The position numbers and the translations under genes were made by a program. The notes under the pieces are model-generated. The model ran no database searches and had not been told where the DNA came from. It saw only the letters and a list, made by a program, of their open reading frames with translations. Shown here one piece after another: positions 21,983 through 33,948 of a stretch of 64,000 bases of DNA (position 1 is its first letter; the number at the start of each line of letters is the position of its first letter). Source of the stretch: Lunularia cruciata (Eukaryota > Streptophyta > Marchantiopsida > Lunulariales > Lunulariaceae); contig OX419759.1 in assembly GCA_948567375.1 (NCBI GenBank), forward strand, positions 32,527,493 to 32,591,492. The letters run 5' to 3'.

Positions 21983-22040
21983 CGTTATTTGTATTGTTAT
22001 CTATCTGATGCATTTTCGTTATTTGTATTATTATCTTTCT
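21983..22040. repeat. Imperfect 34-bp direct repeat
   Basis: CGTTATTTGTATTGTTATCTATCT at 21983 recurs as CGTTATTTGTATTATTATCTTTCT at 22017. It lies directly between the tRNA-like fragment and the 5' region of the non-LTR element. Confidence 0.7.
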
Positions 22041-22541
22041 TAGGTCTCTCCCTTAGGAGAGTGCGGTGCTGCGGGAGGAGCTGCGGGGAGAGTGTGGAGA
22101 CGGGAGAGGAGAGGGAGAGACGTGAGACAATTTTGATAAAATCTGAGTGCTCTCTAGCATGTAACTTTCGATTGAATAGAAGAATTCTCTTCGTTTTTCA
22201 ATTTTGGTTCCATTGGCACCTAGATTGAAGACTATGGAGAATGGAGTAGAAAGTTATGAAGTCTTTTAGCTTTTTTAGGGTTGAGAGTGATCATTATACA
22301 TTGAGAGTGATGGGTTGTGAATTTTCATTTCTAATCTCTGGGTTTTTATGATTAAGTTCCATGGGAATTTAATTTGAAAATTTTGGAGACGGAAATTGAA
22401 AGTTATGAGAGTTTATAGATTTTAGGGTTAGGAGAGATTGTTTTCTTATGTGAGTTGGGATGTGAGGAGTTGTGGTTTTGCAAATATGGGGAGATATGGA
22501 GAGGAGTATCATGTGTTACTATCACTATTCTTGTGCTAGCC

Positions 22542-25500
22542 ATGGCTACACCTTCCCATGTGGGGTCGCCTAGAGCGGGTCGGGATACACCATGCCCGGT
22601 GTGTCACCGACGCTTTACCTCGTAAGGGGTAAAGACCCATGTGGGAAGGATGCACAAGGACTATGATTGGACCACTTGGGATGCACACGTGAGACGAGCG
22701 ACCACATCGACAGTAGTGACACTCGGGATTACGCACGCTTCTTTTATACCTTTGTTGATCGTTCCAGGGATACCGATCGAGTCGTGGGGGTGGTTAGCTT
22801 CTCAGGCGGGTTGCATTTTGGGGTTATTTGAGACTAGTTTTCCATGTCCACGTCTATTCCATAGGCTACCCCGCACACTCCATGATGAGGCTAGACAAGC
22901 TTTTCACCTACCATTGGATCGTTTGGCACGTGATCCCTTGGATGAGTTAGCGTGGTTCCTATTCCTCCTACTCCCTCGATGGTGTCTTTGTTATGCTAGA
23001 GGGGGACGTGCGGGGCATAGAGAGGTGGCAGCTAGATTTTGTCGATTCCGAGCGGGGGATTGGGCAGCCCTTCAAGAGGAGTCTGTTAGGGCTACACGAT
23101 TTAGGAGACAGACATCGCCACAGGATACCATAGATTCCACTCGATTACGACGATGTAGGACATTGGGTCATGCGGGAGAGTTTAGTAGAGCAGCACGAGC
23201 GCTACACCCTTTGTCTATAGCGAGTCCTACTGATGAGACCATCTCTTCCCTACGCTCATTGCATCCTATAGCAGTAGAGGGACTACCACTAGAGGTCTTA
23301 GATTATCAGCCTGAGCAGCCTTTATGTCTTGATAGGTCGCTATTTGCACAAGCATTGTGCACTGCCCCTCGCCTTTCCTCAGGAGGCTTGTCAGGGATGG
23401 TTTATGAGCACCTTAGAGATTGCTTCCAGGCAGATGATCCTTCTAGTGGTTTTACCGAGTTGTTTCAGGTGGCTGCAGCAGTAGCGAGAGGAGATATTCC
23501 TATGTCTGTTAGTCGGGTCTTAGGTGCTAGTCGACTTCTCGCGATCAAGAAGGACACGGGAGGCATTAGACCGATTGCTATTGGAGAGATCTTTTTGCAT
23601 TTGGTCAGTCATACCATTGTCTTTCAGCATCGTTCTCACTTTCGACAGCACCTTAGTCCACATCAGTTTGGAGTAGCTACACTTGGAGGATGTGAGGCTA
23701 TATCTCTAGGCATTAGAGCACTCCTAGATATCCATCCGGAGTGGGTCGTCCTACAGGTGGATGTTGAGAACGCTTTTAATAGCGTCTCATGTGCATCCAT
23801 CTTTAGAGAGCTTAGGGAGGCTGGTGGATCCTTGGCGAGTCTCATTCTTATTGTGCGGTCTTTTTATGGCTCTCCTGCTTCCCTTTACTACCAGCATGGT
23901 GGTTCATAGGAGGGAGTCATCGTCTTGGAGTCAGCTGTTGGTACACGTCAGGGAGATCCTTTGGGGGGGCCCTTATTTGCCATGGCTCACTTTAGAGCTC
24001 TCTTGTCTACTACTTTGGCCATGCCAGGTTGTGTATTTCCATCCTTGGCAGATGATACACACATCGTAGGCCCTGTAGATCAGATTAGGCAGGCCTTTGA
24101 CTACTTGACTACCGAGCTACATCTAGTAGGCTTGAGAGTCAAGGTGTCAAAGTGTAGGGCATGGTCCCCTTTAGGTATCCCTCCCCACCTTGAGCTTCCA
24201 GAGGGGTGTATCACATCCATAGAGGGACTTCGTGTTCTTGGAGTGCCAGTAGGATCGGAGGATTTTGTCACATGCTTCTTGGACGCTGCCCTTGCAGAGG
24301 ATGTTCTCCATGTGGATGACCTTCCATTACTAGGAGATCCGCAGGTGGCATTTGGTATACTCTCTTCTAGTATTGCTCGTCGACCATCCTACCTCATCCG
24401 TACAGTTCCCCCCTCACCGTCCTTCCTATCACGTCTGAGAGCATTTGATAGGAGGATTATGGGAGTCTTTGGTGATATTATTGGACCATGGACTTTTGAG
24501 TGTGTGATAGGGGATTTGGCACGTAGACAGACGGCTCTACCGATCTCATGTGGTGAGGTTGGCTTGCTTTCTATGGAGGAGATGGCACCTATAGCGTTTT
24601 TGGGTAGTTGGGCTCTCTCGGCACCCCTACTTGCCTCTCGTTTTGTGGTTGCTGATAGGCCGGTTTTGGAGACTTATGTGACAGAGGTGGAGGGAGGATC
24701 CTTTTCTCTCCAGGTGTTATTACGGCAGACGAGAGATAGTCTATCTCCACGAGCATGAGAGGGTTTTCTACCGTTTGCTTCACTATCGTCAGATTGGACT
24801 AGAGGTCTACAGTCTTCCTTGATGGAGCGACAGTGTGAGCATACGCTATATTCTCTCTTAGTTGACTCGTCCATTCCTCAGGCTACTAGAGCACGTCTAC
24901 GCTCTTGCTCCGGCAAGGGTGTAGGCTCGTGGATCCTAGCTCGACCATGCATTAGGGCTTTCCGACTCGCACCGGCTACTTTCTCTACAGCGATGAGGTT
25001 TTGCCTAGGTTTGGTCCACCCATCTGCATCTTCACTACTCACTTGTGAGTGTGGTTCTACACTAGATGCAGCGGCGGTCCACATGACACGGTGTCCTTTT
25101 GGAGGACAGAGGATAGCTACCCATGATGCCATTAGAGACATAGTGTTTGCTATGGCACGAGAGAGTGGATACTTGGCTTGGAGGGAGCGTTCGTATGCGT
25201 TGCAGACGACACATGTCAGGGCAGACTTATACTTGGTCCGAGATGATCAGGTGACAGTAGCGGATGTCGTGGTGACGGACCCTACGCGAGATACAGTTTT
25301 GGAGGGAGTGATTACCCATCCCCCTGAATGGGCGGCGAGTGCAGCAGCAGGTCGCAAGGTCTCCAAGTATAGGGGCATGCAGCGAGGTCACCTCTTTGTT
25401 CCTCTAGCCTTGGAGTTATATGGAGCGATGGACACGGCATTTGACACATTTGTCAAGGAGTGCGCGAGAGCTTATCATGTTAGGCGTCAGGAGGTACCAC

Positions 25501-25709
25501 TCTCACTCTCATACTTTGTAGCTTACTTTAGACAGCGTGTATCCATTGCTCTACAGAGGGCAGTGGCTGGTGCAATCCATAGGAGAGCAATCACATTAGG
25601 TGATGTTTTTTCGGATGCTCCAGTTGTGTGTAGACCGTACGACTTGCATAGCTCGAATATCTTAGGTGCGGTAGGGCAGATTTCTCATACAGACTTTATT
25701 GGGGCTTAG
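22542..25709 (+). pseudogene. RT/restriction-like endonuclease polyprotein, three nonsense codons
   Basis: The frame spans 1056 codons, interrupted by TAA (22623), TAG (23907) and TGA (24756); all downstream parts remain in the same frame. Residues 18-38 form a C2H2 finger (CPVC, then H33-x4-H38). RT motifs: IRPIAIGEIFLHL, DVENAFNS with Asp407, GTRQGDPLGG at about 467-476, and LADDTHIV with the catalytic pair at 504-505. Near the C terminus is Cys835-x-Cys837-x9-His847-x3-Cys851, then RADLYLV (Asp895), VADVVV (Asp908) and KVSKYRG, matching the endonuclease order R/K-x-D...D-V...K-x-x-K-Y. Such a protein would nick target DNA and prime reverse transcription from it. The TAA lies inside the finger, so an intact product is unlikely. 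CG content is higher than in copies B and C. Confidence 0.85.
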
Positions 25710-25740
25710 CCCCATGTTACCTTTTTTGTCTCTCCCTTGT

Positions 25741-25868
25741 ACGGCTTGATGGGGTCTTCCCATCCTTCATTTTTCCTACGAGGTCGCATTTTTTCGTTCC
25801 TTGAACGGATTGATGGGGTTTTCCTCTCCATCATGTGTTCTATGTGGTCGCCCTTTTTCTCTTTCTTA
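25741..25868 (+). repeat. 3' UTR of copy A: two diverged 64-bp units
   Basis: ACGGCTTGATGGGGTCTTCC at 25741 and ACGGATTGATGGGGTTTTCC at 25805 start two units that both continue to a GTCGC-T-run end (GAGGTCGCATTTTTT, TGGTCGCCCTTTTTCTC). The second unit matches the short solitary insertions at 33.9 and 46.8 kb. The 3' UTR is probably the part recognised by the element's own reverse transcriptase. Confidence 0.75.
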
Positions 25869-26333
25869 TGCACATGTTCTCGAATGCTATATTTACTATA
25901 TACGCACTCCTCTCTATTATTGAAAAGTTCACTTCAGGAACGACGGGTTTTATTGCATGTTCAAACCACAACATGTTACTCAGTACAGAGAAAGGGTACT
26001 GCAGTCAGAATGTGAGGAACCACGTAGTTCACTTGGACTACGGAGTTTTTCACGTTCTGAGTGCAGTTCGTCATCAACCAGGTATGTTCAGTAGCAACGG
26101 TGGGCAAGGGTTTAGGGTTCTGAGCAATGAAGGTCGGAATGGTGGAATCTCAAACTGAAACTACTGATTTTTTAGAAACTTTGCGTCAGAGGACTTGCAC
26201 GTTTGATTGAGGGGAATACTGATTGATTGAGCTTGGTTTTTAACGACAGCAGAGACGAAGCTTGGAAGGGCTTGCAAAAGGAAGAGCTTGTGAAATTTGC
26301 CGAACGACTTGGACGAATTAAAGCACTCTAATT

Positions 26334-29300
26334 ATGAGAAAAGATAGGAAAAATCGAGACGACGAAGGGATGACGAGACCAAAGAAGGCACAGGAGAGGC
26401 CAAATGTTAAACGTAAAGCTCCTTCAGCTGAAATGTCTGACGAGGAGGAGGAGGTGGTAGAAAATGAAGTAGCACAACCAGGGATTAATCCTGACGCCAA
26501 GACGTTTTCAGAAGGACGATTTCACGATTTGGGTTTAGCAGAGGCAGTTGCGGATCACTTACACGGTTGGTCCACCTAGTTATCAATCCGTCAAGCAGAT
26601 GCCATTTTCCTGAACTGAATTTCTGCGTAAAATCAGGATTCTGGTTCTGAGAGTCTTTTTTCGCTTATCTAATTTCAGGTCGCATGGGATATCAAGCACC
26701 AACTCACATCCAGCGAGAAGCTATTCCAGTAGTCCTCTCCGGCAGAGATGTGTATCCTCCTCACACTTGTTTACCGATCAATGTAGGGATTTAGTTTTGC
26801 TTTGCAGAATAGTTGTACTTTTATTTGCAAAAAGCATTTCCGAGTGACGGGAATTTGCACACCTTCACAAAATACAAGACAGGTTGGTCAACGCGAGAAC
26901 AGGAACTGGCAAGACACTGGTGTACCTTGCACCGATAGTAAATGCACTTCAGGGAACCAAAAAACGCGTAAATCGTTCTGATGGCACCTATGGTAAGCCA
27001 AAACCTTTTCTGGAACCTACATGTTTGGACGCAATTATTGTCTATTGCTTGAGTAAATTATGGAGCTGAGTAAATTATTAATTTTGTGCCTGTGCCGGAG
27101 AATATCAAATACTCAATAACTGACAGCAATTGTGCAGCAATTGTGCTGGTGCCAACTCGTGAACTTTGCGTGCAGGTATTCTTAGTTGCAGAGAAACTCG
27201 TCCATCGCTTCATCTGGTTAGTTCCAGGATTTTTGATGGGAGGAGAAAACCGTAATAAAGAGAAGGCAAGGCTTAGGAAAGGTTAGTACGAACGCTTGGC
27301 CCTGTAACTCTTTACTTTTAAAAACCAGCGAAATGCCAATTCAATGTCCAGCAGCTCTTTCTGATATTGGAATATTCCACTTGGACATACAGCAGCACCA
27401 GGCTACTCTTTGCGTCATATCATTGTTATGAGTGTCCTATAATTTTTTTCTTGTAGGAATTAACCTACTCATAGCGACACCTGGTCGACTTTTGGATCAC
27501 CTTCAGAACACGAACTCTTTCAAGCTTGACAATCTAAAATGGCTGGTGTTCGACGAAGCTGACAGGTAACTTAGCAACCCTTTTACTTTGCCGAGAATCA
27601 AGTAGTCTGTATTTAAGATTTGGTGCTCATGGACCATTTTTGAGTCATCAAAACCTCATCCTTGGCTAATTTTACTCAAGATATGACTCAGTCATGGACT
27701 AGTGTGGGATATTGGATAGCGTGGATATACTCTGCCCGACGCGAAAATGAACGGTTCTATTGGCTACTTGCTTTATGTAAACCCTCAAAGTTAGCATGTT
27801 TCCTGGACTTTGCCTCACGGTCCTTGTATCGGTTACTGTTAGGAAGTAAATATCCATTTAACTTGTCAAGCTGTGCTTACTTATGATGTGCCACAGGTTA
27901 CTGGACTTAGGTTTTGACAAAGATATTCAAAGTATCCTGTCTCTTTTGGGCTCTAGACAGAAGACTGCTTCTACACAGTTTAAGGACACTGAAAGACAGC
28001 ACATGCTCGTATCGGCAACTTTGGATGAGCGCGTGAATCAGCTTGCAGCTCTTAGTCTCAAGAATCCAGCCACTGTTGGGCTTCAAAGCAGCGAGAATAT
28101 TCCCCTAGAGAAACCTGTCCAGACTGCAAAATGCGATGCTACTGAAGAAGATAAGGAGTCAGATGAATCGGAAAGTGAAGAAGAGGAAGAAAGAGAGTTC
28201 GTTGAGGAAGATGAAGAAGATAATCTAGAAGCAGACGAGAAATTTCCTACTGAACATGTTGATTATAATATACCCTCTCAACTGATACAGAGCTACTATA
28301 AAGGTAAACTTTTTTTGGTGGCTTCATTTGAACATATTACTTTTACCTGTTTGCTTACCCAAGGGATAAGATGATGAAAGTGTCTAACGGCTAGGCTAGC
28401 ATAAAATTGAAGGACCTCGAACTCCACTTGTACACAGCTTGTTTAATACGGATTATCCGGTAACATGACATGATTTATCTTCCTTGAGGTTCATAGATTC
28501 CATGGCGTGCCTTTGTTTAGCTGGTTTCTTTGATTACGTATTGGTCTCAATTGAGAATCTCATATTTCTTATCTTGTTTCACGCGTTCCAACTGGGATTA
28601 AGCTTCTGTGGTTCTGTGTAGTTCCCTGCAAATTAAGGTTGGCTGCATTATTAGCTTGCATGCGGCAAAAATCTTCCCATTCGAAGACAGGCAAGGTTTG
28701 TGCATCACAAGTCCTTTGCTATCGCTTCACTTTGTCCGTTTAATCAAGTGTGGTAAGAAAATTACGACAAAATATAGGTTTGGCGCTTAGTTCAAGTGAC
28801 AGAATGCTTCATTACCAGTGGACTTAGCAAACGGAATCCGATAACGGATACTTCCTTGGTCCTGCAGCTCGTGATATTCTTTTCGACATGTGATGCTGTG
28901 GACTTCCACTTTTCACTGCTGAATGGCTTCCAGCTCCCAACCGCACCGGGGAAGGAGAGAAAACTTTTTATGGAGTCAAAGGTGTTTCGGTTACACGGGA
29001 ATATGGCACAAAAAGAGCGAACAGAAACCTTTCTCCAATTTGGTCAAGCTGCATCAGCTTTTCTGATATGTACAGATGTTGCTTCTAGAGGACTAGACTT
29101 CAAGGGAGTCAACTGCATTGTGCAATACGATCCCCCGGGTGATCCTGCGGAATATGTGCATAGGTGAGTTCGATGATGTGGATATCAGCTGAGCCTCGTA
29201 ACCTGCTTTCAGAAAGAGACTATATCACGTTTGTTAGACCAGGCGCCTGCATTGTCGTCTGAATGAGATTGATGTGCTCACTAATATAACTTTACTCTAC

Positions 29301-30314
29301 ATTCGCTATCGCACTTTTGGGGTCTTTCTGTCTAAAGCCTCTGTCTGATACCGTTGTTCACTTTGAGTTACAGAGTAGGAAGAACAGCTCGTATTGGCGA
29401 GCAGGGTGAGGCTATCATCTTCCTACAGCCTTGTGAAATGGATTATCTTGCTGAGTTGAAGAAGCATGGTGTATCTTTGAAAGAGCATTCACTTACGGCG
29501 TTGATGGATGCGTTGCCATCGGATGGCAAAAAGAATAAGTACCGGAAGGCTGAAGCTTGGACCTCGATCGAAATGCATCCAGCGGTTTCATATATGAATT
29601 TTTCATTGGAAACATTTGTCTCCAAGGTATGTACAATACTAGCAGGATCTCCAGGCGCGGTGTCTTTTGCTTCAAGAGCCGTGTGTTAGGATCATATCTC
29701 CGTTTGCAATCAAATCCGTTGTTCTTAATCCTCTACTACCTATTTGACATATTGTGTGGTTGTATACATGAAATTATGAAACCTACCTAATTACCCTCAG
29801 GAGTTCGTTTAGTCTATTCGTCCAGTTACATTTTTGCTCCTCCTCTCCATCTTCAAGAGTCTGTTTGTGTTCTATTCGTTATTTACTTACTCTCCGGATA
29901 AAGCTTTTTACGAATCGCCGGGATGGTCATCATCCAGGAGTACCAAAGTGGAGAAAAGTATTACCTATTCGACCATTCAGTGATACACTGATGTCTGATA
30001 GTATCAATAACTACCTGTGTCGCCATTTTCTTCAGGCAAGCGAGGTGAGCGCATTGGCAGTCAAAGCATTCAACTCCTACGTTCGTGCATATGCTGCCCA
30101 CAAGGCTGAGCTGAAACCTATATTTCAGGTTCACAAACTGCACTTGGGTCATGTGGCCAAGAGCTTTGGTCTAAAATCTGCACCAGCTTTGATTGGAAAG
30201 ATGGGAATGAAGGCATCCAAGAAGGCAAAGGGAGGCAAGTTTGGCAAATCGAGAGAAAGTAATGCGCAGCCGCATAAGAGACGGCGGCTCCGTGCGGCTA
30301 CCATGGAGGAATAG
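26334..30314 (+). CDS. RH17: DEAD-box ATP-dependent RNA helicase, DDX31/Dbp7/RH17 type
   Basis: Ten exons: 26334-26565, 26679-26751, 26883-26992, 27138-27281, 27457-27565, 27897-28303, 28622-28695, 28868-29163, 29374-29626, 30036-30314. All have GT/AG borders and together make 658 residues. Every helicase motif is intact: Q-motif [14 protein letters not shown], motif I ARTGTGKT (about 106-113), [17 protein letters not shown] (219-222), SAT (262-264), [21 protein letters not shown] and [10 protein letters not shown]. An acidic insertion (exon 6, about 310-340) and the C-terminal block [20 protein letters not shown] plus a basic tail are typical of the Dbp7/DDX31 subfamily, which works in the nucleolus on early 60S ribosome assembly. 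The start is the first ATG of exon 1, preceding a basic, then acidic N-terminus. Transcription probably starts within 26.0-26.3 kb; no TATA box is evident. Confidence 0.93.
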
Positions 30315-30867
30315 AAGACAGTGGATGACCCCTTCCTGGAGTTTGTTAAGGAAGAGGACCCGTTTCTTCGTAGTTTTGTAGTGTAGAGCCGAAAACCGGA
30401 ACTAGTTTCCCCTCGCAACTTCATAAGCTGCTTAGAATCTAGTGTAGCTGAGAGTACTATCATTATTTAGCTATCAGCCAAAGTCACAACAGAAAAATGC
30501 CTCTGATCACTACTATTGTAATTTAAGTTGAGAACTTCCCTGAACAATGGCTGACAGGTAGTTCATGTATGGGTATTGTATCGCATCCCATCTCAACTTA
30601 CAGAGATACCCAAGTCTTGTACCTTTCATTGTATCTTTCTTACCAAAATCGTTCCTAGTATTTTCACATGTACCATCTAAGGTCCTCTGCGCGCGCGAGT
30701 TCTTTATCTCCCATACTGCAGCGATTGTGAGGGATGTGCAAGTAGCTTCAGCAGGCAAATAAGTTATTTATTTTCCTTACTGCAATAATGGTCAGGTAGG
30801 TTGTTTTTAGTACGGAGGTGCTGGTAGCTTAGTAAGCAATATGGAAGTGTTGTATATTTATATATAT

Positions 30868-30909
30868 ACTTTTTTCAAATTTATTTTAGTAAATAAATTT
30901 GAAAAAAGT
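30868..30909. repeat. Perfect AT-rich inverted repeat, 19-bp arms
   Basis: ACTTTTTTCAAATTTATTT (30868-30886), loop TAGT, then its exact reverse complement (30891-30909). It could be the remnant of a small inverted-repeat element or simply an AT-rich cruciform. Confidence 0.85.
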
Positions 30910-31320
30910 TTGAAAGGCCAGATTTTTAAGTTTGTTGGTTTCTCCCATATTGCAATAGAATTCTGATGATTTTGAGGCTAGCACATGCCACTCGATACAG
31001 GATAGAGGGGTTTACTAAATTTTTAATTTAGCAAAACTCCTTCACCTTGTGTGGGTATTGGGCATTGGGGTTAACATACGTATATTCTTGGAAGACCATT
31101 TGATTGCTTTTCTTTGAGGAAAATTGTTAAAGAAGTTTTATTGTTGTACACATTCTATTACAAAATTTGGTCATATTTGATTATGAAATTACAATTTTAA
31201 CATTTTTGCGACAAAACTCAACACATCCTACTAAATGTATGTAATACTAATTAGTACTGAAAATTAATTCTATTGTGAAGAGCTTTGAATTCTACTTGTT
31301 AAGGAATTATTAAGTTTAAG

Positions 31321-31357
31321 TCTTCCCATCCTTCTTGTCCGCCCTTTCACCATCACG
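31321..31357 (+). mobile_element. Possible 3'-tail fragment of the non-LTR element
   Basis: TCTTCCCATCCTTCTTGTCC followed by CATCACG resembles the end of copy B (TCTTCCCATTCTTCTTG ... ATCACG). The short matching flanks TTAAGTT (31310-31316 and 31360-31366) could be a target duplication. The match is short, so this is tentative. Confidence 0.45.
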
Positions 31358-32841
31358 TTTTAAGTTACTCTTGGGAGCTGCCGCCAGGATCGGAAAATCT
31401 CCTAATATAATCTTTTCCTTAATTATTTCCAATACTTAAGGTTTTAGTTATCTCTACTTAGATTTTGCGTTTAGTATTGAAAGATTCAATTCACAAATAT
31501 GATCTAATCTTCCTAAGAGATTCGACTTTCAATCAAGGATAATTGGTAGACAATTATGTCTCCCCACTAAACTAAGCTATACAAGAGCAATTCTTTGAAT
31601 TCTAAACTAGACAAGAACAGTGATTTAGAAAACTGGAGTGGATTATAAAGAAGTTGAAGGTTTGAGGAGTGACTACATTTGCAAAGCAACTATAAAAGAG
31701 GTAAAATAATGTTCTTATAACTTACAAGTGGATAAAATATTGTAATTCAAGCAATACTCTAATATATTGGAGGATGAATAGTACCAAATAAGTTTAATCT
31801 ATATGGATATGAATTGATTAATTCATTTTATCAATCTTATCCTCATATTGCACTTCTTTTAATGGTTTATTCTTCATAATAAAAGTACAGGACTTGTAAT
31901 ATTCCTTTTGCTTTTAATATTGATACTTTGGTTGGAACAAAGAAAGCAAAAGCACCTATATCCAATAACATCATTTGGATACCAGATTTAAAAACTTTTC
32001 TATAACTTAGAAAAATGTGTCCAAAGTATAGAAGAATATAAAAAGGAGTACAAGATATGTAGAATTGAGATATATGTTAGGTATCTAGGGTTACAACATA
32101 AGTAGCTCAAAATTGAATTGAAAGGATTCAACGATTATCCTATATTTTTCAAAAGCATTTTCATAGTTCTTGGTGTTTTGGGAAGTGTGTTAATAAGATA
32201 GGAAAGAATCTGTATTGAGATAGGTCATCAACTTTGTTTGAAATTCAATAACCTTCAAGTGACATTTTATTTTGTATACATAAGAACCAAGTTGAACATT
32301 GTGTTTTTATTTATATTGAGTCTTCTTTGATGTATTTGAAATTAGCTCTAAACATTCTATAATAGATATGAAAAGAGATAGATGCAAATTATATTGTTGA
32401 ATATGTTTTTGTTGATGTTTAGTTATATTTTGATCATTATGGAGCACTCATCTAAAATTGTAGACTATATATAAAAAATAAATATTAAAGAGAATAAGTG
32501 AAAATAAGGATAGTGGTATTATCATGACCATCGTAGTACATTGAGGAATATTTGATGCTCTTCAATGGGCATATTAGAAGGTTCGGTGGATGTACATTGG
32601 TGGGTTTAATAGCCAAAGTGCAATATAGTTTGATCATTGGATGAAAACATATATAATAATATATTGAAAAAATAAGTTTATCTCTAACATTCAAATGAGT
32701 ACAATTACTTTTTCTTCTTTTTAAAAACTTGGACCTATATAACACCATATGAATATGTGTTTTTGAAAGGTTATTCTTGTAAAGAGTTACTTTGGCATTG
32801 TGATTTCCATTTGATGTACACTAAACATACTTAATAGTTGC

Positions 32842-33021
32842 AATAATTTTCAAGTATAAAGGTTTTAAGGATTCAAGTCTATTCAAAATAATTTTCAACT
32901 ATAAAGGATTGAAGGATTCGAGTATGTTCAAAATAATTTTTAAGTATAACTGATTTGAGGATTGGAGTATGTTCAAAATAATTTTCAAGTATGGGGATTT
33001 AAGGATTCAAGTATGTTCAGA
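32842..33021. repeat. 45-bp tandem repeat, four copies
   Basis: AATAATTTT starts units at 32842, 32887, 32932 and 32977, each followed by C/TAAGTAT-like sequence and AAGGATTCAAGTATGTTCA-like sequence. The 45-bp spacing is exact in all four. Confidence 0.85.
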
Positions 33022-33452
33022 TTTATACCATTTGTAATAAAGATAAGAATAGCTACTTCAATTCCTATATTTAATAGTAAAAAAATTTGAATAAATATGG
33101 TCTATAAATGGTACTAAAAAACATTTTTAATGCAAATTTGAAAGCTTTTTTGAGCATTGTTGTAAACTTTTAGAGTAATCTAAACTTTATTTGAATTTTG
33201 GGCTCATTGCAATGAGTAAACTTTATAACTAACCAATGTGAAATAAGATAATTGTGACTTTTAAAATAGCACTCAAATTTTACATATCACTCTAATTTTG
33301 AAGGTTAGAATAAGCTATTTTTAAAATTTTCAGCTTATTTTTTCTTGGGACACACAAGGTTATGATTGTGTATATTTTCCAGTTTCATCTACTATCTATA
33401 TGGAGATTTCCAGAAATTTGTGACTTCAATATAAATAATTATCTTCCCGTAT

Positions 33453-33848
33453 AAACCTTTTGCAAGGGACATGGATAGGATTCTACTCTTCTCAAGATGC
33501 AGCTCCTTTTATTGGTTCCGGTAGTGCAAAGGTTTTATAATAGAGCAAGATACTTGTTGGATTACTTGAATCATAAAATTATAGTATATATACTATATTA
33601 TTATTATTAAAGATAAAATAAATATTATATACACATGAAAATAAAATTATAAACCTTTTGCAAGGGACATGGATAGGATTCTATTCTTCTCAAGATGCAG
33701 CTCCTTTTATTGGTTATGGTAGTGCAAAGGTTTTATAATAGAGCAAGATACTTGTTGGATTGCTTGAATCATAAAATTATAGTATATATATTATATTATT
33801 ATTATTAAATATAAAATAAATATTATATACACATCAAAACCAATTTAT
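33453..33848. repeat. 198-bp tandem duplication
   Basis: AAACCTTTTGCAAGGGACAT at 33453 recurs at 33651, and the two 198-bp copies differ at about ten positions by eye, mostly at the distal end. No coding content. Confidence 0.88.
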
Positions 33849-33870
33849 GATATACATATTTATCTTTGAA

Positions 33871-33935
33871 TTATACATATTTATTTGATGGGGTCTTCCC
33901 ATCCTTCATGTGTTCTATTTGGTCACCTTTTCTCT
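33871..33935 (+). mobile_element. Solitary 3'-tail insertion of the non-LTR element
   Basis: TGATGGGGTCTTCCCATCCT, then TCATGTGTTCTATTTGGTCA, matches the 3' UTR of copy A. It is flanked by TTTATCTTTGAA at 33859-33870 and 33936-33947, a 12-bp target duplication. About 14 bases (TTATACATATTTAT) between the left duplication and the tail match sequence just upstream and look like filler. Confidence 0.7.
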
Positions 33936-33948
33936 TTTATCTTTGAAA

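Larger units (their letters stand above)
22542..25868 (+). mobile_element. Copy A: non-LTR retrotransposon with restriction-like endonuclease
   Basis: This is the best-preserved of three related copies. It has one reading frame from ATG 22542 to TAG 25709, followed by a 3' UTR made of two 64-bp units. The architecture is N-terminal C2H2 finger, reverse transcriptase, CCHC motif and C-terminal PD-(D/E)XK-type endonuclease, the layout of the R2/CRE/NeSL group. It is not the APE-endonuclease layout of plant L1 elements. The 5' end upstream of 22542 is not defined. No clear target duplication was found. Confidence 0.85.
30315..32841. other. 3' region of the helicase gene, then AT-rich repeat desert
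   Basis: The first few hundred bases are probably 3' UTR. From about 30780 the sequence is AT-rich with no gene. It contains a perfect hairpin (30868-30909) and a 3'-tail-like fragment of the non-LTR element near 31321-31357. Confidence 0.5.
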
